Origin: Bacillus subtilis
GTDB taxonomy: Bacteria; Bacillota; Bacilli; Bacillales; Bacillaceae_C
DNA: 35,664 nucleotides
Direction of reading: 5' to 3'
Assembly: GCF_008764245.1 (NCBI RefSeq)
Contig: NZ_VTQV01000043.1
Span: 1-35,664, forward strand
The notes beneath the pieces were generated by a model. The model was not told the origin of the DNA. It ran no database searches and saw nothing but the letters and a program-made list of their open reading frames with translations. Position numbers and translations under genes: made by a program. Shown piece after piece: positions 1 through 8,807 of the stretch; the stretch's first letter is position 1, and every line of letters begins with the position of its first letter.

Positions 1-236
1 CCGTTAAACAGATCGAAATGGCGCGTTCCTATTTTGTTCGCCCACAAACATTTTACTCATACTATCATCTTAACTGTAAATTTGTAATCCTGTTTGAGTA
101 CAAAATCTTATTTTAAGAAGTAAGGTTTTCCTCCTTTTACACGAAACATGAACGTTTCCCGTCATCTTGTTCTATTGTCCCACTGAGTGAATTTTTGGCT
201 TATCCAAACAAAAAATCAATAACTTTATAAACTCTT

Positions 237-242
237 TATAAT
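237..242 (+). promoter_or_regulatory. Possible -10 box for the ABC/two-component operon
   Basis: A perfect TATAAT lies about 34 bases before the first gene of the operon. No good -35 hexamer is seen at 16-18 bp spacing, so this is a weak promoter call or one that needs an activator. The rest of the first 269 bases is AT-rich and shows no gene that I can support. Confidence 0.3.
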
Positions 243-275
243 TGTCTTTTATACTCTCCGTATGGAGGGATGATA

Positions 276-989
276 TTGAAAACGAATGTTTTAGAATGCA
301 AGGATGTTTCGAAGAGAATCAGAGGAAGGTATTTGGTGAAAGATGTTTCTTTTCAGGTTGAGAGAGGAGCGATTTGTGGTTTGCTTGGTCCGAATGGAGC
401 GGGGAAGACGACGCTTATTCGGATGCTGACGGGATTGATTCGGCCAACCGAAGGCGATTTATGGATTCAACAACAGAGTGTTGTGAAAAATCGGGAGCAG
501 GCATTGAAGAATGTTGGAGCGATTGTCGAGTCACCGATTTTCTTTTCGTATATGACAGGTCGTGACAATTTAAAAAATTTGGCAAGGTTACATGGACTGT
601 CCAAACGTGAGATTCATGAAAAGGTACTTGAGGTATTAGCGATTGTCGGACTTGAGGGGCGCGCTGACGAGAAGGTTCGCACCTATTCTTTAGGAATGAA
701 GCAACGACTCGGCATTGCGCAATCGCTACTTGGCGATCCGGAGTTACTTATTTTAGATGAACCGGCCAATGGGCTTGATCCGATGGGAATGCGGGAATTA
801 CGAGAATTGATCCTGACCTTGAAAGATCAATACGGTAAGACGATCCTGATCTCTAGTCATCTTCTCGATGAAATTCAAAAAATGTGTGATCAAATCGTCA
901 TCATTCGTGAGGGGCAAATGGTGTGGCAAGGGGAATTGGATCATGAACAAGATTTAGAAACGTTTTTCATGGAGCGTATGTCCCAATGA
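276..989 (+). CDS. ABC transporter ATP-binding protein, BcrA/LanF type
   Basis: This is the cytoplasmic ATPase of an ABC-2 exporter. Visible motifs are Walker A (GPNGAGKTT), a signature region YSLGMKQRL and Walker B LLILDEPANGLDP. In the Q-loop position it has GAIVESP, so Glu replaces the usual Gln. That E-loop is known from LanF proteins (lantibiotic immunity) and BcrA (bacitracin resistance). The start is taken as TTG at 276, because GGAGG at 264-268 is 7 bases before it; the in-frame ATG at 270 is too close to that site. The stop overlaps the next gene (ATGA), and two permease genes and a two-component system follow, so it is probably part of a peptide-antibiotic detoxification module. The substrate is unknown. 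Confidence 0.9.
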   Translation: MKTNVLECKDVSKRIRGRYLVKDVSFQVERGAICGLLGPNGAGKTTLIRMLTGLIRPTEGDLWIQQQSVVKNREQALKNVGAIVESPIFFSYMTGRDNLKNLARLHGLSKREIHEKVLEVLAIVGLEGRADEKVRTYSLGMKQRLGIAQSLLGDPELLILDEPANGLDPMGMRELRELILTLKDQYGKTILISSHLLDEIQKMCDQIVIIREGQMVWQGELDHEQDLETFFMERMSQ

Positions 990-1813
990 AAACTTTAGTT
1001 AAGGTTGAATGGCAAAGATTGTGGAAACGAAAAGTACCGTGGCTGTTATTGGCAATAATCCCTGTCATCGTCTATGTTTCAGCTGTCTTTTGTCAAAAAC
1101 AAAATCAAGCATTCACACCAGATGTACCTCAATACACAGTGGCGGGGAATTTTCCTGTGCTTGGCCTTTCGGAAATGTTAATGACTGCTTTTAATCTTGT
1201 GGCGATGATCATTGCAGTGATGACGGTTACGGAAGAATATCGCTCTGGATCGTTAAGAATGGTGCTCATCCGTACCAAGTCTTTTCAACAACTTATGTTA
1301 GCGAAATTTTTTGTGTTGGTAGGTTTCTTGTTTCTCTATTTACTGATTTATTTTCTTGTTTGCTATGGGATCGGGTTTTGGATGTTTTCCACTCCAGATA
1401 CTTATCCACAATTTTACCATCAGGATCCGGTCACATTACTGGAAGGACTCCTATACAATATACAGTTTTATGGCTTGGCTTTTCTGACATTGATCGCCAT
1501 TAGTAGTGTGATCTTTTTCGTTTCAGTTATTTCTCATACGATGACAACCGCGCTTGGGATTAGTATGGGATATTTGTTGGTTAGTTTTGCTTATCCCAAT
1601 GTAATCCAATTATTCCAACCTTTAGTAGGCAATGAAATGACTTTTAAAATATTTTTCACATCGATTCCAATGATTCAATGGGAAGGGATCACAATGGTGC
1701 TTGCAGAGACACCACGTTTCTCAGGTTGGATGATGCTTGTTCTGATCAGTTATTTCGTTTTGTTTCAGATTTTGCTTCTGTTGGTGACGAGAAAAAAGGA
1801 TATTTTTATATAA
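986..1813 (+). CDS. ABC-2 type permease (first membrane subunit)
   Basis: A 275-residue integral membrane protein with about six hydrophobic segments, the first at roughly residues 17-37 and the last near 250-268. It has the N-terminal pattern of a short cytoplasmic basic stretch (WQRLWKRK) before TM1, and the loop phrase TEEYRSGSLRMVLIRT after TM2, which is typical of ABC-2 permeases of the LanE/LanG and BcrB kind. It overlaps the ATPase stop codon by four bases (ATGA), which implies translational coupling. It presumably forms the membrane channel with the product of the next gene. It has no recognisable substrate-specific feature. Confidence 0.85.
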   Translation: MKTLVKVEWQRLWKRKVPWLLLAIIPVIVYVSAVFCQKQNQAFTPDVPQYTVAGNFPVLGLSEMLMTAFNLVAMIIAVMTVTEEYRSGSLRMVLIRTKSFQQLMLAKFFVLVGFLFLYLLIYFLVCYGIGFWMFSTPDTYPQFYHQDPVTLLEGLLYNIQFYGLAFLTLIAISSVIFFVSVISHTMTTALGISMGYLLVSFAYPNVIQLFQPLVGNEMTFKIFFTSIPMIQWEGITMVLAETPRFSGWMMLVLISYFVLFQILLLLVTRKKDIFI

Positions 1814-1824
1814 AGGGTGGTTCG

Positions 1825-2589
1825 ATGAAAAACATCATTATAAGTGAATATGAGCGTACATTTAAGCGAAAAAAGACGATCATTGGTTTAATTATATATG
1901 CTTTTGTTTTAGCGTTGGAATGCTTTTTTTTATACGCTATGGGGGGATTAAGTTTTTATGATCCGGAACATTCTGTGCAATTAAATTCGATTAACACAGC
2001 TCCTTTTCTCTTGCGGGAATTAGGAATATTCCTTCATTTTATTCTTATACCAATGTTTGCCGTGGATAGTTTTAATGGAGAGTATTCATCGGGGGCTTTA
2101 AGGCTTGTATTGATCCGGCCGCAAAAAAGAGTTAGGATTTTGTTGGCGAAATGGATTGTGCAGGTGAGTCTCATTGTGGCGATCATGCTGGTGACTTGGC
2201 TAGTCGGCACGATGTTTGGCATCATTAGCATGCCGCATGTAGAAGAAACAAGTTTTTACCAAACCGGTTCGATGAATGCTTTTTATGGCATGCTGTACAC
2301 ATTGTTGTTCTATGGAGTGGCGACCTTGATTATGATCGGCGTAATGGGTTTATCCAGCTTGATTAGTATGATGATGCCAAATCCGATTTTGGCGTTTGCG
2401 GGGACGATTGCAGCCTTAATTGGAAGTCTGTATATCCATGATGTATTCGTATACTTCCTCACTTCGGATGCTATTTTCAAAATTCTTGGGGAACCGCAGG
2501 GAGAATTTTATATTAGCTTATTTCTAATCTTGGTCATAAGTTGTATGATGAATGTAAAGATATGGCAGAAGAAACAATGGATAGGATGA
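1825..2589 (+). CDS. ABC-2 type permease (second membrane subunit)
   Basis: A 254-residue membrane protein with the same plan as the preceding permease, including the parallel phrase FNGEYSSGALRLVLIRPQKR after the second membrane segment. The two are therefore paralogous half-permeases, as in LanE/LanG pairs. An open frame continues 147 bases upstream inside the previous gene, but the start at 1825 is preferred because it follows an AAAGGGTGG-like site and gives the usual N-terminus (MKNIIISEYERTFKRKK). It ends 7 bases before the response regulator gene. Confidence 0.85.
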   Translation: MKNIIISEYERTFKRKKTIIGLIIYAFVLALECFFLYAMGGLSFYDPEHSVQLNSINTAPFLLRELGIFLHFILIPMFAVDSFNGEYSSGALRLVLIRPQKRVRILLAKWIVQVSLIVAIMLVTWLVGTMFGIISMPHVEETSFYQTGSMNAFYGMLYTLLFYGVATLIMIGVMGLSSLISMMMPNPILAFAGTIAALIGSLYIHDVFVYFLTSDAIFKILGEPQGEFYISLFLILVISCMMNVKIWQKKQWIG

Positions 2590-2596
2590 AAGCGAG

Positions 2597-3277
2597 ATGA
2601 CGAAGGTTTTAATTGTCGATGATGAAAAAGATATCGTTGGCTTTATGAAGGATTCTCTGACCGATCAAGGGTATGATGTCCTCACAGCTTATGATGGTGA
2701 GGAAGCCTTACAAGCTCTTGCTCAGGAACCTGATATCATTATTTTGGATGTAATGATGCCAGGAATGAATGGTTTTGAACTATGTGAACAGATTCGTCAT
2801 ACGATTACTTGTCCGATTATATTTTTAAGCGCGAGAGGCAGTGAGGAGGATCGAATCAATGGTTTGCTAGTAGGGGGCGATGATTATTTAGTCAAGCCAT
2901 TTAGTATGAAGGAGTTACATGTTCGGATTATGGCTCATCTCCGGCAGGAACAAAGAAAAATAAGCGGACCTGTAAAATATTTACATTTTGGTCATCTTGC
3001 AATTGATTTAGAAGGATATACGGTTTTTTATCAAAATGAACCGATTGCTTTTACAACGAGGGAGTTCGAGCTGTTGACATTACTGGCCCTTCATCCCGGG
3101 CAGGTCTTCTCGCGTGAACAGATTTATGAAAAAATATGGGGCTATGATGCAGAGGGAGATTCATCCACTGTCACGGAACATATTAAGAAAATCCGGGCAA
3201 AACTGGCTAACCATAGCAAAAATGCGACTTTTATCTCGACTGTGTGGGGAGTAGGATATAAATGGGAAAAGCCGTAA
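2597..3277 (+). CDS. OmpR-family response regulator
   Basis: A 226-residue regulator. The receiver domain (about residues 1-115) has the acidic pocket VDDE, the phospho-acceptor Asp51 in IIILDVMMPG, and the conserved Lys in YLVKPF. A winged-helix DNA-binding domain (about 130-225) ends in the typical TVWGVGYKWEKP. It overlaps the start of the kinase gene by 16 bases, so the pair is translationally coupled. By analogy with SpaRK and BceRS systems it probably activates its own ABC operon in response to a peptide or envelope stress. That target is an inference. Confidence 0.92.
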   Translation: MTKVLIVDDEKDIVGFMKDSLTDQGYDVLTAYDGEEALQALAQEPDIIILDVMMPGMNGFELCEQIRHTITCPIIFLSARGSEEDRINGLLVGGDDYLVKPFSMKELHVRIMAHLRQEQRKISGPVKYLHFGHLAIDLEGYTVFYQNEPIAFTTREFELLTLLALHPGQVFSREQIYEKIWGYDAEGDSSTVTEHIKKIRAKLANHSKNATFISTVWGVGYKWEKP

Positions 3278-4713
3278 AGCCCCTGCGCAGGCAGGTTATT
3301 ACATCTTTTTATATAATATTAATCTTAAGTATTTTGGCAACGGTTTTAACGTGGGGGATCGTCCTTTTGATGCTGATAAAATACGCTGATAAGATAAATC
3401 CAGCTAATTATTATGAGGGGCAAATTCCAGTGATTATGGAATATGTGGAACAAGAGAAGGAGCAATTATTGCGGAAGGAAGCAAAGCAGGAATTGGAAAA
3501 GCGAGTTCCTCTTGAAGGAATGGATTATCAAGTATTAGATGTCCATGGAAATCTCGTATATGGTTCAACAACCAAGCAATATATAAAGGATGAACAGGAT
3601 TTATTGCAGCGTTTGAATACAAATTTGCATGATAAGCATGATATTATTCGCTTTAATCCGCTCCGTAGTCAAAACGGTGATTTTATCGGGGCGATTGGTT
3701 TTCGCTATCAGCTAACCTTAGCATCTTCTAATCCGCAGTTAAAAGGATTCATCATGATTATCTCATTACTTTCCCTTCTTTCTCCCTTTTTTTATTTCTA
3801 TCTATTTTCCGTTCTCATTGGAAAAAAGTTGAGCAAGCAAATGGAGTCACCGTTCCAATTTTTAGTGGAAGGCGCGAGAAAAATCCAACATCATGATTTG
3901 GATTTTCAATTAGTCGAGTTTAAAACGGTAAAAGAACTACAGGAATTAGTTGACGCTTTTGAAGAAATGAGGATTGCCTTGAGGGAGTCGCTATTACGAC
4001 AATGGCAAATCGAAGAAGAGCGGAAGGAAATGGTGGCCGCGATTGCGCATGATCTGCGAACGCCGCTGACAATTATTCATGGTCATGCGGAAGGGTTATT
4101 AGATCAGGGGATCAATAATCAAGAAAGAACAAAACGTTATGTCAAAACCATTTTTACAAGTACGGAGCGGGCGGTGCAATTATTGGATCAGCTTCAAACG
4201 GTTTCCATTATTGAACACCCGGCATTTTCGATCGAAGTGAAGCCTGTGAATGTAACTGAATTTCTTACCGCGAAAATCAATGAATTTCAAATGCTTTGTC
4301 AAGAAAAGCACATTACTTTGACCACGTCGGTCACGATCCCAGCTCAGCAAAAGGCCGATTTGGACCCACAACGAATATCGCAAGTATTGGACAATATTAT
4401 GATCAATAGTATCCGCTATTGCCCAGAAAACGGAAAAATCGAGTGGAACACCATGATTGATGAGAAAATGTTGATCATGGAAATCAAGGACAATGGCCCA
4501 GGTTTTCAAAAGCAAAACATTGAACAAGTCTTTACGAAATTTTACCGAGAAGATCAATCGAGAACTGGGACAAGCGCCCATTCTGGCTTAGGATTATACA
4601 TTGCCCAAGAAATTGTGAAAAAACATCATGGCTTGATCACGGTACAAAATCGACCTGAGGGAGGGGCTGATACACGGGTCAGTATTCCGCTCATCCAAGA
4701 GGGCAGATTATGA
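3262..4713 (+). CDS. Sensor histidine kinase (HisKA/HATPase_c)
   Basis: A 483-residue membrane kinase. TM1 is at about residues 14-40 and TM2 at about 163-188, enclosing an extracytoplasmic domain of about 120 residues. A HAMP-like linker follows, then the phospho-acceptor His263 in AIAHDLRTPLT. The ATPase domain has the N box (LDNIMINSIRYCPENG), G1 (DNGPGF) and G2 (GLGLYIAQEIVKKHHG). The large outer domain argues against a short intramembrane-sensing (BceS-like) kinase, so the signal may be bound directly. It overlaps the regulator gene by 16 bases. Confidence 0.92.
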   Translation: MGKAVKPLRRQVITSFYIILILSILATVLTWGIVLLMLIKYADKINPANYYEGQIPVIMEYVEQEKEQLLRKEAKQELEKRVPLEGMDYQVLDVHGNLVYGSTTKQYIKDEQDLLQRLNTNLHDKHDIIRFNPLRSQNGDFIGAIGFRYQLTLASSNPQLKGFIMIISLLSLLSPFFYFYLFSVLIGKKLSKQMESPFQFLVEGARKIQHHDLDFQLVEFKTVKELQELVDAFEEMRIALRESLLRQWQIEEERKEMVAAIAHDLRTPLTIIHGHAEGLLDQGINNQERTKRYVKTIFTSTERAVQLLDQLQTVSIIEHPAFSIEVKPVNVTEFLTAKINEFQMLCQEKHITLTTSVTIPAQQKADLDPQRISQVLDNIMINSIRYCPENGKIEWNTMIDEKMLIMEIKDNGPGFQKQNIEQVFTKFYREDQSRTGTSAHSGLGLYIAQEIVKKHHGLITVQNRPEGGADTRVSIPLIQEGRL

Positions 4714-4795
4714 TATAGTAGAAACAATTTTAAGTTTCAAATGTACAACAAAGAAGGTGTGGTGTCCCACCCATCTTTCAAAAGGAGAAAAAATT

Positions 4796-5476
4796 ATGGG
4801 TGGAACCATTTTTAACTGTGTGATGATTTTACTTGGAAGTACAATAGGCAGTTTATTTAAAAAAGGCATAAAGGAAAGGTATCAAGAGGTTATCATGCAA
4901 GCCATGGGACTCGCTGCTACGGCTCTAGGGATCCATGCGATCGTCAAGTATATGCCGGCAAGTGAATATCCCGTTCTTTTTATTGTCAGTCTAGCTATCG
5001 GTGGATTAGTTGGAGAGAAGTTAGAGTTGGAAGCGAAGTTTAAACGACTTGTCCAGCGATTTTCCAAGACCAATTTGGCTGAAGGACTTTCTACAGCGAT
5101 TCTCTTATTTTGTATTGGCTCCTTATCTATATTAGGACCTGTAGAGGCCGCGTTACATGGCAATTATACCTATTTATTTACAAACGGAATTTTAGATGGG
5201 ATTACCTCGATCGTGTTAGCGACTACTTTTGGAATCGGAATCGCTTTTGCAGCGATTGTTCTCTTTTTGTGGCAAGGATTTTTCTATCTGGGTGCTCTTT
5301 ATATGGAAAGCTATTTAACAACCGCGTTATTAGCGGAAATTTCCATTATCGGCGGTGTTCTCATTTTAGCCTCTGGTTTGAGTATTCTCGGGATCAAAAA
5401 ATTTAACACGATTAATTTGCTGCCTTCCTTACTCGTTCCTTTTCTCTTTTTTATCGGATTACATATTGTTTCATAG
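4796..5476 (+). CDS. DUF554 family membrane protein
   Basis: A 226-residue protein with about seven hydrophobic segments. The opening MGGTIFNCVMILLGSTIGSLFKKGI, with VGEKLELE near residue 77 and FCIGSLSILGPVEAALHG in the middle, is typical of the DUF554 (YdfK/YqgA) family of putative transporters, whose substrate is not known. The start at 4796 follows AAAGGAG with suitable spacing; an upstream in-frame start at 4757 lacks a ribosome binding site. It is 82 bases downstream of the kinase gene and is followed by a hairpin terminator, so it may be the last gene of that transcript or have its own promoter. Confidence 0.85.
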   Translation: MGGTIFNCVMILLGSTIGSLFKKGIKERYQEVIMQAMGLAATALGIHAIVKYMPASEYPVLFIVSLAIGGLVGEKLELEAKFKRLVQRFSKTNLAEGLSTAILLFCIGSLSILGPVEAALHGNYTYLFTNGILDGITSIVLATTFGIGIAFAAIVLFLWQGFFYLGALYMESYLTTALLAEISIIGGVLILASGLSILGIKKFNTINLLPSLLVPFLFFIGLHIVS

Positions 5477-5555
5477 TTAAAATGACGAAAGCTATTGTAC
5501 AGGATTGGAAATTGGTACGGGAGTAATGACATTTTAATATCGATAGACTGTGCAA

Positions 5556-5590
5556 GTCCTCCATTTGTTCAAATGGGGGACGTTTCTATT
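5556..5590 (+). terminator. Hairpin terminator after the DUF554 gene
   Basis: GTCCTCCATTTG and CAAATGGGGGAC form a 12-bp stem with one G-T wobble and a two-base centre, followed by a moderately T-rich tail (GTTTCTATTT). It separates the DUF554 gene from the alkaline phosphatase gene. Confidence 0.6.
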
Positions 5591-5736
5591 TAAACCCCTT
5601 TCATTTGTATTCGTTTCTTCCCATTTCAACCGATATTAATAGAATCTTTATAATCATTTATATTCTTTTAATACGGAATTTACGTTCAAAGTTTATGCTT
5701 AAGATGCTAGCAAATCAATAATTTCGGGAGGGGTAC

Positions 5737-7236
5737 ATGTTGAAAAAAGGCTTGTCGATGACTTTATTATCAACCATGCTGATTGGGGCGATGCTTGGGA
5801 CGTCTCCTGTCTCTGCGGAAACACTGGAAAAAGACAAAGAGGTAAAAAACGTCATTTTTTTGATTGGGGATGGAATGGGCCCAGCCTATTCGACGGCTTA
5901 TCGCTATTTTAAAGATGATCAAAGTACAGTAGAGATGGAGGACACAGGGTTTGATCCTTACCTCGTAGGCATGCAATCGGTCTATTCGGCGGATCCTTAT
6001 TATGATGGAAAAGAAGAGGATGAAAAAGAAAATATTACGGATTCCGCGGCTTCAGCTACCTCGATGTCATCAGGAGTGAAAACCTATAACGGAGCAATTG
6101 CGGTTGACCTGGAACAAAAAGATACAAAGACCGTCCTCGAAGTGGCCAAAGCAAAGGGAAAATCAACCGGTTTAGTGGCGACCTCAGAAATCAATCACGC
6201 CACACCGGCTGCCTACGCTTCACATGAGCATTCTCGAAAAAATTATCAGGAAATTGCCGATGATTATTTTGACGACTTAGTGAATGGAGAGCATAAAGTA
6301 GATGTATTGCTGGGTGGAGGTACAGATTACTTTGAGAGAAAGGATCGTAACCTTGCCCAAGATTTCGAAAAAGCTGGCTTTCAATATGTCAAAACAACAG
6401 ATGAATTATTACAGGCTAACGGTGAACAAATTTTAGGATTATTTGCACCCATTGGTCTGGAAAAAGCGATTGATCGTCCGAAAGAACAACCTTCTTTGGA
6501 GCAGATGACGACCAAAGCAATTGAAGTGTTGAGCAAAAATAAAGATGGCTTTTTCCTTATGATCGAAGGAAGTCAAATTGACTGGGCCGGACATGATAAT
6601 GATATTGTAGGCGCTATGAGTGAAATGGAAGATTTTGAGAAAGCTTTTAACAAAGCCATTGAATTTGCCAAAAAGGACCAACATACTTTAGTCGTTGCAA
6701 CAGCGGATCATTCTACTGGAGGCCTATCGATTGGTGCAAATGACGTGGGAAAATGGGATGCCGATGTCATTAAGGCAGCTAAACATACACCTGATTATAT
6801 GACCCGTTTGATCGTGGAAAATGGGGAAGATATTCGAACGGTATTAGCTGAAAATATCGATTTTGATGTAACGGAAGAAGAAGTAAAATCTGTACAAGCA
6901 GCCAAAGACAATGCCTCGAAGGAAGATCTCTTTACTGAGGTAGATAATGCGATTGAACGCATCTTTGATGAAAGATCTGGCACAGGTTGGACAACAGGTG
7001 GTCACACAGGCGTGGATGTACCTGTCTATGCTTATGGGCCGAGCTCTGAAATGTTTGCCGGAAAAATAGACAATACCGACAATGCCAAAAACATCTTTCA
7101 AATCCTTGGCGCATCTTCTAGTGAAGGGGCAAAATTAGCGGATACCGCCACAAAGTATCCAGCTGGTATATTTGGTGGTTTTCTCGTTTTAGCAACAGGT
7201 GGATGTCTATGGTTTCGTAAAAAAACGATCCAGTAA
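5737..7236 (+). CDS. Secreted alkaline phosphatase with C-terminal cell-wall-sorting-like tail
   Basis: A 499-residue PhoA-type metal-dependent phosphomonoesterase. A signal peptide covers about residues 1-28 (cleavage likely after PVSA). Metal and catalytic motifs are IGDGMG (Asp45), TDSAAS with nucleophile Ser103, the Mg/Zn region IEGSQIDWAGHDND, TADHSTGG and GGHTGVDVPVYAYG, so the enzyme looks intact. The chain is longer than the usual soluble forms (about 460 residues). The extension ends with LADTATKYPAG (from residue 467), a hydrophobic stretch of about 16 residues and RKK. This resembles class D sortase signals of the form LPxTA followed by a YP-containing membrane segment, but with Ala in place of Pro. 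The sortase gene 64 bases downstream supports wall anchoring; simple membrane anchoring is the alternative. No convincing Pho box was identified upstream. Confidence 0.92.
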   Translation: MLKKGLSMTLLSTMLIGAMLGTSPVSAETLEKDKEVKNVIFLIGDGMGPAYSTAYRYFKDDQSTVEMEDTGFDPYLVGMQSVYSADPYYDGKEEDEKENITDSAASATSMSSGVKTYNGAIAVDLEQKDTKTVLEVAKAKGKSTGLVATSEINHATPAAYASHEHSRKNYQEIADDYFDDLVNGEHKVDVLLGGGTDYFERKDRNLAQDFEKAGFQYVKTTDELLQANGEQILGLFAPIGLEKAIDRPKEQPSLEQMTTKAIEVLSKNKDGFFLMIEGSQIDWAGHDNDIVGAMSEMEDFEKAFNKAIEFAKKDQHTLVVATADHSTGGLSIGANDVGKWDADVIKAAKHTPDYMTRLIVENGEDIRTVLAENIDFDVTEEEVKSVQAAKDNASKEDLFTEVDNAIERIFDERSGTGWTTGGHTGVDVPVYAYGPSSEMFAGKIDNTDNAKNIFQILGASSSEGAKLADTATKYPAGIFGGFLVLATGGCLWFRKKTIQ

Positions 7237-7258
7237 GAGGGAGTAGTCCCTTTTATTT

Positions 7259-7273
7259 CAAGGTGTCACCTTG
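7259..7273. repeat. Perfect 15-bp palindrome between phosphatase and sortase genes
   Basis: CAAGGTG-T-CACCTTG is a perfect inverted repeat with 7-bp arms and a one-base centre, 28 bases before the sortase start. It is too compact and lacks a T-run to be a good terminator. It could be a protein-binding site or a small RNA hairpin near the sortase ribosome binding site. Confidence 0.4.
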
Positions 7274-7300
7274 ATCTGATGATGTGAAAGTGGTGGTGAA

Positions 7301-7948
7301 ATGAAGAGAGTCGCTTTTATTCTAATTTTAATCGGGCTAGGGTTAATCGGATGGAATGGTTTTCAATTTTGGCAGCAGTCAACGACCAGCATCAAGAATC
7401 CATCCTTTGCCAAATCCATTGACAAAAACTGGGATCAAACAATCAAAAAGCCAACACTGCCTTTTACAGAAACTGAGCTAGTCAAAGCAGCTAGGGAATT
7501 AACTCCTAACTATGAGGAGGGGCAGAAAGTGGGAGAGTTTATCATCCCGAAATTAGGAACAGTGTATCCTCTATTTTGGGGTACGAGTGCCAATACTTTA
7601 AAGCAAGGGATTGGCATGTACGATACAACTTTTACAAGTGCCCCTGTTGAAAATCGCCATACTGCGATTGCAGGTCATCGGGATACGACATTTCGAAATC
7701 TTGATCAGCTTTCTGAAGGAGACCGGCTATATGTAACAATGGATCAAATCAAGTATGCTTACCAGATCAGAAAAACTTGGGTCACAGATGCTAAGGATCG
7801 TTCGGTGCTTGTAGAAAAAGAAAAGCCAACTCTTACGCTTACCACTTGCTATCCCTTTGATTATATTGGCCAAGCCCCAGACCGCTATATTGTTCAAGCG
7901 GAATTAATCGAAAAAGAAAAGATAAACAAACCTCCCTTTAAACTTTAA
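7301..7948 (+). CDS. Class D sortase
   Basis: A 215-residue transpeptidase anchored by an N-terminal membrane segment (about residues 4-24). The catalytic triad is visible: His126 in AIAGHRDTTF, Cys183 in LTLTTCYPF and Arg195 in APDRYIVQAELI. Length and motifs match class D sortases such as B. subtilis YhcS, which act on LPxTA/LPxTS-type signals. The gene lies directly behind an alkaline phosphatase whose tail ends in LADTATKYPAG plus a membrane segment and basic end, so that protein is the obvious candidate substrate. The start is ATG 7301 after a GGTGGTG-like site. Confidence 0.9.
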   Translation: MKRVAFILILIGLGLIGWNGFQFWQQSTTSIKNPSFAKSIDKNWDQTIKKPTLPFTETELVKAARELTPNYEEGQKVGEFIIPKLGTVYPLFWGTSANTLKQGIGMYDTTFTSAPVENRHTAIAGHRDTTFRNLDQLSEGDRLYVTMDQIKYAYQIRKTWVTDAKDRSVLVEKEKPTLTLTTCYPFDYIGQAPDRYIVQAELIEKEKINKPPFKL

Positions 7949-7966
7949 ACTGGGAGGTTCTTTTTT
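7928..7966 (+). terminator. Terminator overlapping the sortase stop codon
   Basis: AACCTCCC pairs with GGGAGGTT around a loop of about 15 bases, followed by CTTTTTT. The sortase TAA stop lies in the loop, so the phosphatase-sortase unit ends here. Confidence 0.8.
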
Positions 7967-8228
7967 AATCCCACTTACCATTCTTGTTCCCCAAAAATCT
8001 TACATTAGGAAGCTTGCTGCGTATTGAACCGTATAAAGCCAGGTCACTCGCCACTGTTAAAGCTCGGGTTCATTTACTCCCATCGACATATTGCACATAG
8101 AAGCATGTTTTCCTCTATTAGGTAAAAAAAACTAAAAGTAGAATTTATCTGGATTTGATGGAACTATTAAGACGAATTTGTCGTATAATGATTATACCAA
8201 TTATTATGACCGTTTCAAGGAGGTTATC

Positions 8229-8807
8229 ATGGGGGGCAAAAAGGTCTATATTCTATTAACAGATACAGGGACTATACTTAATAGATTAATAAAATTATAT
8301 ACAAAGCAGCCTTATAATCATGCATCAATAGGTTTTGATCTAAATTTATCAGAAGTTTATAGCTTTGGCAGAAAAACAGCGAGCAATCCCTTTGTGGCGG
8401 GATTTGCAAAAGAAGACGTAAAGGAGAGTTTGTTTAGGCAAGCAGATTGTGTCATATATTCACTTGTAGTCACCGAAGATCAATGGAAAAGATTGAACCA
8501 TTTTATACAAGCCATTGAATCTCGGAAGGGGGATTACCGTTATAATTTGTTTGGATTATTGGGGTTTATGCTTCGTAAGCCAATCAAAAGGAGAAACGCC
8601 TTCTTCTGTTCCCAGTTTGTCGCATATGTTCTTAAGGAGTGTAACATCCTTGAGTTTGACAGGTCTATATCACTAATCGCACCGAATGACTTTCAGGAAA
8701 TACCGACACTCGAACTAGTGTATCAAGGAAAACTAGGGGATTATTCTACTAGGTTCATGAATGAAAGTTTGGTTGAATCTGTTCCGTTTATATCGATTGA
8801 AATGTAA
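8229..8807 (+). CDS. YiiX-like permuted NlpC/P60-family protein
   Basis: A 192-residue soluble protein with no signal peptide. The early segment PYNHASIGF supplies a conserved His and the later segment AFFCSQFVAYVLKE supplies a conserved Cys. Having His before Cys is the circularly permuted order of YiiX/YycO-type NlpC/P60 relatives (Cys peptidase, amidase or acyltransferase fold). The first residues KKVYILLTDTGTILNRLIKLYTK also fit that family, as does the proline-containing C-terminal part IAPNDFQ. The start at ATG 8229 follows AAGGAGG; a TTG at 8178 is in frame but has no ribosome binding site. Its substrate is not known. Confidence 0.75.
   Translation: MGGKKVYILLTDTGTILNRLIKLYTKQPYNHASIGFDLNLSEVYSFGRKTASNPFVAGFAKEDVKESLFRQADCVIYSLVVTEDQWKRLNHFIQAIESRKGDYRYNLFGLLGFMLRKPIKRRNAFFCSQFVAYVLKECNILEFDRSISLIAPNDFQEIPTLELVYQGKLGDYSTRFMNESLVESVPFISIEM

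Noticed and set aside
118-145. Minus-strand AAAGGAGG-like site near the left edge as sign of a leftward gene
   Set aside because: No ATG, GTG or TTG follows at a suitable distance, so no gene start can be placed.
1678-1824. N-terminal extension of the second ABC permease
   Set aside because: The extra 49 residues overlap the first permease gene, are not membrane-like and precede the proper ribosome binding site.
4180-4581. 133-codon minus-strand frame inside the histidine kinase gene
   Set aside because: It lies wholly within a well-supported kinase domain on the other strand and has no family features or start signal.
7980-8228. Riboswitch or other structured RNA before the YiiX-like gene
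   Set aside because: Several short complementary stretches exist but none gives a recognisable conserved riboswitch core or a terminator.
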